Source: Kiloniellales bacterium | Lineage (GTDB): Bacteria; Pseudomonadota; Alphaproteobacteria; Kiloniellales; JAKSDN01 | Length of the DNA: 9,435 bases | Direction: 5' to 3' | NCBI GenBank assembly: GCA_022360075.1 | Contig: JAKSDN010001358.1 | Span: 1-9,435 of the forward strand | Shown here: positions 5,682 to 9,435 of the stretch, one piece after another | Numbering within the stretch: the stretch's first letter is position 1 | How the letters are laid out: each line of letters opens with the position of its first letter | Position numbers and translations under genes: made by a program | The notes under the pieces: model-generated | What the model was told of the DNA's origin: nothing | The model's database searches: none | Seen by the model: the letters and a program-made list of their open reading frames with translations, nothing else

Positions 5682-5892
5682 CTCAGGATGAGGGCCTTGA
5701 GTTATCGTTCATCGCGACAATTCGTTCCCTCATGCTGAGCCTGTCGAAGCGTGAGGATCGCTCGGTCTGAGAACGATCCGACGGTCAAAAGCGCTTTCGA
5801 ATTCTTCCTTTCCCCCGGGCCGCGCGCCGTTAAACTCGCGGCCGAGTCGGGGGGCCGGACGTCGCGGTTCAGGTCGGAAAGCTACAAGGCGC

Positions 5893-6516
5893 GTGTCGAG
5901 TTTCTTCATCCCTTTGGCCGAAGGGGTCCTGGTGGGATTCCTGATCGCGGCCCCGGTCGGGCCGGTGGCGGTGCTGTCCATCGAGCGGACGCTGCATGCC
6001 GGGCTGAAGGTCGGCTTCGTCGTCGGGCTCGGTGCGGCCATCGCCGACACGGTCTTGGGCGCCGTGGCCGGCTTCGGCATCAACGTGATCTCGGATTTCC
6101 TGATCGCCTACGAGACGCCGCTCAGGATCGCCGGCGGCGCCTTCCTGCTGCTGCTCGGCACGATGCTGTTCTTCGCCCGGCGCGAGGCGGTCGCGGCCAC
6201 GCCCTCGACCGCCGGTCTGCTCGGCATCTTCGTCTCGAGCTTCCTCGTCACCCTGTTCAACCCCATAACCCTGGTGGCTTTTCTTGCGGTCTTCGCCGGC
6301 CTGGGCTTCACCGTCACGGCCGCCGAGTGGGCCTCGGCTTCGGTCCTGGTCGGCGGCGTCTTCCTCGGCGCGTCGCTCTGGTGGTTCTCGCTCTCGGCAG
6401 CGGTGGCCCTGCTGCGCCACCGCGTGTCGCTCGAGACGCTTCCCAGGCTCAAGCGGGGCTCGGGACTGGCTCTGCTCGGCTTTGGGGTTTACGCCCTGGT
6501 GAGCGGCCTCGTCTGA
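5893..6516 (+). CDS. LysE/RhtB-family amino-acid exporter
   Basis: This 207-residue inner-membrane protein has a length normal for the LysE superfamily. It has about six hydrophobic segments (11-30, 41-62, 77-94, 107-136, 148-176, 188-206). Near the N-terminus it shows the family pattern GVLVGFLIAAPVGPVAVLSI with the G-P pair at 23-24, followed by the glycine-rich GLKVGFVVGLGAAIADT (37-53). The mid-protein motif LFNPITLVAF (121-130) matches the conserved N-P of the family. Such proteins export amino acids or derivatives by proton antiport; the substrate cannot be told. The start is GTG at 5893, with AAGG at 5886-5889 (close) or GGAAAG at 5876-5881 as ribosome site; no ATG is better placed. 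It is a single-gene unit, convergent with the small exported protein gene at 6559. Confidence 0.85.
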   Translation: MSSFFIPLAEGVLVGFLIAAPVGPVAVLSIERTLHAGLKVGFVVGLGAAIADTVLGAVAGFGINVISDFLIAYETPLRIAGGAFLLLLGTMLFFARREAVAATPSTAGLLGIFVSSFLVTLFNPITLVAFLAVFAGLGFTVTAAEWASASVLVGGVFLGASLWWFSLSAAVALLRHRVSLETLPRLKRGSGLALLGFGVYALVSGLV

Positions 6517-6558
6517 CGCCGCCTTTCGAAGCGGCCGGGCCGCGAACTTGCCGCCAAG

Positions 6559-7014
6559 CTATTCGAGCGTGGCGCTCAGGTTCTTGCCGGGCAGGATGCG
6601 CGAGACGGAGCGCTCGCTGTCGTAGGGATTCTCCCAGATCACGGCGCGACCGTCGCGATAGAGGTGATAGCAGCGCCAGCCCGAGCGGGCCCACCAGGCG
6701 CAGTATTGGTCCTTGTCCTCGTCCACCCGCCACTTGCCCGATTCCGGCTCGCCGCCATCGGGCACATAGATGGTCAGGCCGTCGGGCCGGAAATAGGCCC
6801 GGTAGGGCTTGCGTCCCCAGGCGCCGACCACGGTGTTGCCGGCCAGGGCCTCGAAGATCTGGATCGCCGTCATCTTGCGCTCTTCGGCGCAGAGCTCGGG
6901 CGACGTCGCCATCGCAAGCGCGAGGAAGCCGGCCGCGGGCGCAAAGGCGCCATGCCTCAGCCCGTTCCTCCGGTGCCCCTTGTTGGCTCGGAGCTTGTCC
7001 ATCACGCTGCGCAA
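6559..7014 (-). CDS. Small exported protein of unknown function
   Basis: This protein of up to 151 residues has a basic head (KLRANKGHRRNGLR) followed by a hydrophobic stretch (AFAPAAGFLALAMA) and a plausible signal-peptidase site after LCA (residue 43). The mature part reads as a compact beta-rich domain: LAGNTVVGAW (58-66), YRAYFRPDGLTIYVPDGG (71-88), GKWRVDEDKDQYCAWW (93-108) and GWRCYHLYRDG (112-122). C105 and C115 could form a disulphide. Similar small periplasmic proteins with G-N-T-V, F-x-x-D-G and G-x-W-R-V/D patterns are common in alphaproteobacteria and, to my knowledge, uncharacterised. Start choice: TTG at 7014 has AAGGA 7 bases upstream (7022-7026), while the in-frame ATG at 7002 lacks a clear ribosome site. 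The gene is divergent from the Sel1 lipoprotein gene. Confidence 0.7.
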   Translation of the reverse strand: MRSVMDKLRANKGHRRNGLRHGAFAPAAGFLALAMATSPELCAEERKMTAIQIFEALAGNTVVGAWGRKPYRAYFRPDGLTIYVPDGGEPESGKWRVDEDKDQYCAWWARSGWRCYHLYRDGRAVIWENPYDSERSVSRILPGKNLSATLE

Positions 7015-7135
7015 ACTAGCATCCTTCCCCGGGCGTTGTCGCCCGATCAGGGGATCTGTTGCCGGGATTTGGGGCCGCCCGGAGTGGGCTTGCGATAGGC
7101 TCTGCTGTAGACTCCCGGCCTTTGTCGGTCAACGG

Positions 7136-8311
7136 ATGTCTGTGAGGACGGTCGTGGTCAGTCGCTCTGGCGCCGAGTGCAGAGGCTCTCGTGCCCCGCT
7201 GAGGCGGGTGGTCGCCCTGCCGCTTTTGCTCGGTGCCTGCGTGACCCTTCAGCAGCAGCCTGAGACCTCGGCCCCGGCAGCGCCATCGGTGGAGGCGCCG
7301 GCCCCGCCGGCCTCGGAGTCCGGGCCGCCGCCGGCCGACAGCCAGCAAGCGAACCTGCCACCCGAACAGCTCGCCTATGCTCCCGGCGGTTCTCCGGAGC
7401 CAGGCCTGACGCCGGAGCGGTTGCGCGTGTTCTATCAGCGCGGGCTCAAGGCCCGTGACCGGAGGATCTACGACGTCGCCTTCGACTACTTCCGGCGTGC
7501 CTCCGACGGCGGCTATGGCTTGGCCTCGCTCGCCGCCGGCAAGTCGCTGGCCGCCGGCTTTCCGGGCCTGCCGCAGGACTTCGCGCTCGCGGCCGTCTAC
7601 TACCGGCTCGCCGTGGAGCGCGGCGCCGGCTACCTGGCGGCCTTGCCCCTTGGGGCGCTCTACCAGCAAGGCCTCGGCGTGCCGCAGAGCGCGGCGGAGG
7701 CGCAACGCTGGTTCCGGCGCGGCGCCTTCACGCTGGTCAAGCTCGACGGCGTCGTCAAACGCGGCGAGGGGGCCAACGAGCCGGGCGGCGCGGCCCGGCT
7801 GATCGCGACGCTGTTCTCGCCCCACGCGGTTCCGAAGGCCTTCGGCGATGCCCTGGCTTGGGTGCAGGCGCTCGACCGGCGTGACGGTGAGTCGATCTAC
7901 GTCGAGAGCCTGCAGTACCGCGATGGCGACGGCGTGGCCCAGGACATGGTGCTCGCCGACCTTTTGCTCGAGGCCGCGGCGCGGCGCGGCTATCCGCAGG
8001 CGGCCTACGAGATCGGGCTGGCCAAGCTCGAGGGCGGGACGGGCGCGCAAGACTTCTCGACGGGCCTGGTGCTGCTCTGGCAGGCAGCCCAAGGCGGCCT
8101 GATCGTCGCCCAAACCGCCTTGGCGCAGGTCTACCGCGAGGCCGACGGTGACGACCTCGACGAGGAGCGGGCCTACTACTGGCTGCTGCGCGCGCGCCAG
8201 AGAGGCGGCGAAGTCGAGAGCGAGCTCGCGGCCGTCGCGGCGGAGCTGAGCGAGGAAAAGCGTGCGCAAGTGGCGCGCAACCTGGAAAGCGACTTCGTCT
8301 ATCCGCCCTGA
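7136..8311 (+). CDS. Sel1-repeat (SLR) lipoprotein
   Basis: This 391-residue predicted lipoprotein has a basic head, a short hydrophobic stretch (VVALPLLLGA) and a lipobox LGAC with the acylated cysteine at residue 35. A Pro/Ala-rich linker covers 46-72. The rest is alpha-helical Sel1-like repeats: YDVAFDYFRRASDGGYGLASLAAG (112-135), DFALAAVYYRLAVERGAGYLAALPLGALYQQGLGV (148-182), AEAQRWFRRGA, then ADLLLEAAARRGYPQAAYEIGLAKLEGG (274-301) and ERAYYWLLRARQRGG (344-358). These solenoids mediate protein-protein contacts, often in envelope assembly or signalling; the partner is unknown. The region 200-255 departs from the repeat pattern. The start is uncertain: ATG at 7136 has only a weak ribosome site, and in-frame GTG codons nearby would shorten the head. 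A thioredoxin-fold protein gene follows on the same strand after 159 bases. Confidence 0.82.
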   Translation: MSVRTVVVSRSGAECRGSRAPLRRVVALPLLLGACVTLQQQPETSAPAAPSVEAPAPPASESGPPPADSQQANLPPEQLAYAPGGSPEPGLTPERLRVFYQRGLKARDRRIYDVAFDYFRRASDGGYGLASLAAGKSLAAGFPGLPQDFALAAVYYRLAVERGAGYLAALPLGALYQQGLGVPQSAAEAQRWFRRGAFTLVKLDGVVKRGEGANEPGGAARLIATLFSPHAVPKAFGDALAWVQALDRRDGESIYVESLQYRDGDGVAQDMVLADLLLEAAARRGYPQAAYEIGLAKLEGGTGAQDFSTGLVLLWQAAQGGLIVAQTALAQVYREADGDDLDEERAYYWLLRARQRGGEVESELAAVAAELSEEKRAQVARNLESDFVYPP

Positions 8312-8470
8312 CGGCGGCGCCAAGAACACGAATTCTTGAACGGACGATCCGGTGGGTTTGTGCGTCTATAGGGCAGGCCGACAGGTGGCGTAACGCTGAG
8401 TGGTGCCTGCTCGCGCCACGCGTGGCCGATAGCCACGCGATGAGGTTCGAAATGGGAGGCTGCCCGACGC

Positions 8471-8983
8471 ATGAAGAGGCAAAAGCCTAAAATCAAACGC
8501 ACCGGCAAGAAGAAGACCGGTAGCGTCGCCGGCGCTGGCGAAGCCCGGAAGAAACCCAACAGGCGGGACTTCCTGAGAAGGATGTCGCACGGCGCGCTGG
8601 GCTTGGCCGCGGTCGGAGGGGTCGGCTGGTACGTGGTCGAGGAAGTCAGGGCGAGCATCCGGGAGAAGGACCTCTCCCTGATCGGCAACGGCACGCCTTC
8701 GGTGGTCCAGATCCACGATCCGCAATGCCCGCGCTGCCGAGCGTTGCAGCGCGAGACGCGGGAGGCGCTGGAGGCTTTCGACGATGGAGAGTTGCAGTAC
8801 CTCGTCGCCAACATTCGCACCGCGGAAGGCAAGCGGCTTGCGAATGCCCACAGGGTCGGCCACGTCACGCTATTGCTTTTCGATGCCGAGGGCCGCAAGC
8901 GCGACGTGCTGGTCGGTCCCAGTACCGCCGACATCCTAACGCGGGCGTTCAGGCGGCATCTTGCCAGGAGCGGCGGTAGCTAA
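8471..8983 (+). CDS. Tat-exported thioredoxin-fold protein with CPRC motif
   Basis: This is a 170-residue protein. The N-terminal 30 residues are very basic, followed by a twin-arginine signal (RRDFLRR at 31-37) and a moderately hydrophobic segment (ALGLAAVGGVGWYVV, 42-56), so it is probably exported folded or anchored in the membrane facing the periplasm. The rest is a thioredoxin-like domain: PSVVQIHDPQCPRCRALQRE (76-95) with the redox pair C86-x-x-C89, and a later strand GHVTLLLFDAEGRKRD (130-145). In thioredoxins a cis-proline precedes the Thr of that strand; here the position is Val132, which is unusual and may alter the redox or substrate properties. The ATG at 8471 follows GGGAGG (8454-8459) at an 11-base spacing. 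The exact role (disulphide reductase, isomerase or non-catalytic) cannot be assigned. Confidence 0.75.
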   Translation: MKRQKPKIKRTGKKKTGSVAGAGEARKKPNRRDFLRRMSHGALGLAAVGGVGWYVVEEVRASIREKDLSLIGNGTPSVVQIHDPQCPRCRALQRETREALEAFDDGELQYLVANIRTAEGKRLANAHRVGHVTLLLFDAEGRKRDVLVGPSTADILTRAFRRHLARSGGS

Positions 8984-8984
8984 G

Positions 8985-9144
8985 TGTCTGTCCAGAAAGA
9001 GAGTGTTACGTTTCAGAATGTTCGCTCGAGATATCTTTTTCCTGTCACCCTCGGGCTTGACTCGAGGGTCCATGGTAGTCCGAGTCTCGGACCTCGATGG
9101 ATTGCCGGGTCAAGCCCGGCAATGACAAACTTAACACTGCGAGA
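8985..9144. mobile_element. Possible small insertion flanked by 8-bp direct repeats
   Basis: TAGCTAAG occurs at 8977-8984 (containing the stop codon of the preceding gene) and again at 9145-9152, bracketing 160 bp. Inside, AGTGTTACGTTT (9002-9013) and AAACTTAACACT (9127-9138) are inverted with one mismatch, and the hairpin pair 9043-9127 lies between. The left end TGTCTGTCCAGAAAG resembles the ends of some IS256-family elements, which make 8-9 bp duplications, but the right end does not mirror it. It could be a decayed MITE or a chance repeat. Confidence 0.35.
9043..9127. repeat. Inverted pair of 33-nt GGGCTTGAC hairpin repeats
   Basis: The units at 9043-9075 and 9095-9127 are each 33 nt and in opposite orientation. 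Aligned, they share the outer ends (TGTCA and TCCAT) and the central CGGGCTTGAC, while the stem bases differ but stay complementary within each unit: CCCTCG/CGAGGG on the left, TTGCCG/CGGCAA on the right. The right unit forms a perfect 9-bp stem (9101-9109 with 9115-9123) around a 5-nt loop. This is the familiar CCGGGCTTGACCCGG type of alphaproteobacterial intergenic repeat. No gene was found in 8984-9321 (338 bases); 9153-9321 shows nothing else recognisable. Confidence 0.8.
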
Positions 9145-9321
9145 TAGCTAAGCTCTCGAGCGCTCGTTCTTACTTGCTAGACGAGCTCTAGAAACGAGAA
9201 GCTGCCCAGATCTCCGTTTCGGCTCAGGCCGCCAAGGTCGAGCCTCTCAGTCCGACGACAGCTATATCCTAACGGTCGACTCCCTGCCCGCCAGACGAAG
9301 CCGGCCCGGTTCGACGCCACC

Positions 9322-9435
9322 CTAACCGCGCAGCACGGCCAGGCCGTACTCCCGCGCGCCGTCCTCGAGCCAAAGCCAGAGGTATTCGGCGAAGCTGCGC
9401 AGGACGTAGAGGTCGTAGGCCGGTTCGTCGCTCAC
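9322..9435 (-). CDS. C-terminal end of an unidentified protein (runs to right edge)
   Basis: The last 37 codons of a minus-strand frame end at TAG (9322-9324). Nearly every codon ends in G or C, as in the confirmed genes here, which supports real coding. The peptide contains YVLRSFAEYLWLWLEDGAREYG and matches no family I recognise. A GTG sits exactly at the edge (9435-9433), so this could in principle be a whole tiny gene, but it is more likely the end of a longer one starting outside the window. Confidence 0.5.
   Translation of the reverse strand: MSDEPAYDLYVLRSFAEYLWLWLEDGAREYGLAVLRG

Larger units (their letters stand above)
5445..5764. repeat. Inverted pair of GACAGGCTCAG-type repeats, left arm interrupted
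   Basis: The left arm (5446-5474 plus 5687-5694) and right arm (5727-5763) are inverted copies. Joining the two pieces of the left arm gives 37 bases that match the reverse complement of the right arm with only two mismatches; one more outer base pair (5445/5764) also matches. The repeat contains TTCGACAGGCTCAG, a dispersed intergenic repeat commonly met in alphaproteobacteria. The left arm is split by the 207-bp element at 5475-5681. The whole block fills most of the 477-base gap between mttB and the LysE gene; 5765-5892 shows nothing recognisable. Confidence 0.8.

Noticed and set aside
6517..6558. Possible bidirectional terminator (GCCGC/GCGGC stem) between convergent genes
   Set aside because: Only a 5-bp stem with an 8-base loop and no T-run on either strand.
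5751..7019. 422-codon plus-strand frame overlapping the LysE gene
   Set aside because: It begins in the repeat, is Arg/Pro/Gly-rich, and spans both LysE and the opposite-strand small gene; LysE membrane segments are clear in the other frame.
7016..8329. 437-codon frame antisense to the Sel1 lipoprotein gene
   Set aside because: No recognisable domain; explained as the complement of the GC-biased Sel1 gene, which has a lipobox and clear repeats.
8321..8338. CAAGAA/TTCTTG inverted repeat after the Sel1 gene
   Set aside because: Six-bp AT-rich stem without a T-run; too weak to call a terminator.
9023..9162. CGCTCGAGA / TCTCGAGCG inverted match around the 9043-9127 repeat
   Set aside because: It crosses rather than nests with the better-supported inverted repeat 9002-9013/9127-9138 and contains the palindromic XhoI-type core, so it is probably coincidental.

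Overview
The window looks like an alphaproteobacterial chromosome segment, possibly Rhodospirillales-like. It is GC-rich, with strong G/C preference at third codon positions in most genes. It also carries hairpin repeats of the type scattered through alphaproteobacterial intergenic DNA. No RNA genes, CRISPR arrays or complete insertion sequences are visible.

Layout. Positions 1-518 (minus) hold the start of an FAD-dependent dimethylglycine/sarcosine-dehydrogenase-like gene that runs off the left edge. Just upstream of it lies a degraded fragment of a second gene of the same superfamily (645-812, minus), with an internal deletion and an apparent Trp-to-stop change. A ParDE-type toxin-antitoxin pair (1102-1724, plus) follows behind a promoter with a clear palindromic operator. 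Next come a secreted cytochrome-P460-family haem protein (1756-2211, minus) and an orphan AapM-like amino-acid ABC permease (2486-3550, minus). An AT-rich intergenic region separates the permease from a divergent MttB-family methyltransferase without pyrrolysine (3856-5415, plus).

Positions 5416-5892 are a repeat nest. An inverted pair of repeats with 37-base arms appears to have been invaded in its left arm by a 207-bp MITE-like element with 10-bp terminal inverted repeats and 5-bp flanking duplications. After it come a LysE-family exporter (5893-6516, plus), a small exported protein of unknown function (6559-7014, minus), a Sel1-repeat lipoprotein (7136-8311, plus) and a Tat-exported thioredoxin-fold protein (8471-8983, plus). 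A second hairpin-repeat pair lies at 9043-9127, and the C-terminal end of an unidentified minus-strand gene finishes the window.

How the genes may work together. MttB-family methyltransferases that lack pyrrolysine include glycine betaine demethylases, and the DMGDH/sarcosine oxidase family handles the next N-demethylation steps. The two catabolic genes and the permease therefore suggest uptake and stepwise demethylation of a methylated amine such as glycine betaine. This is inference: the corrinoid protein and the other ABC subunits are not in the window. The second half looks like unrelated envelope genes. The most distinctive sequence-level observations are the nested repeat insertion, the compensatory stem changes in both repeat families, and the decayed dehydrogenase fragment.
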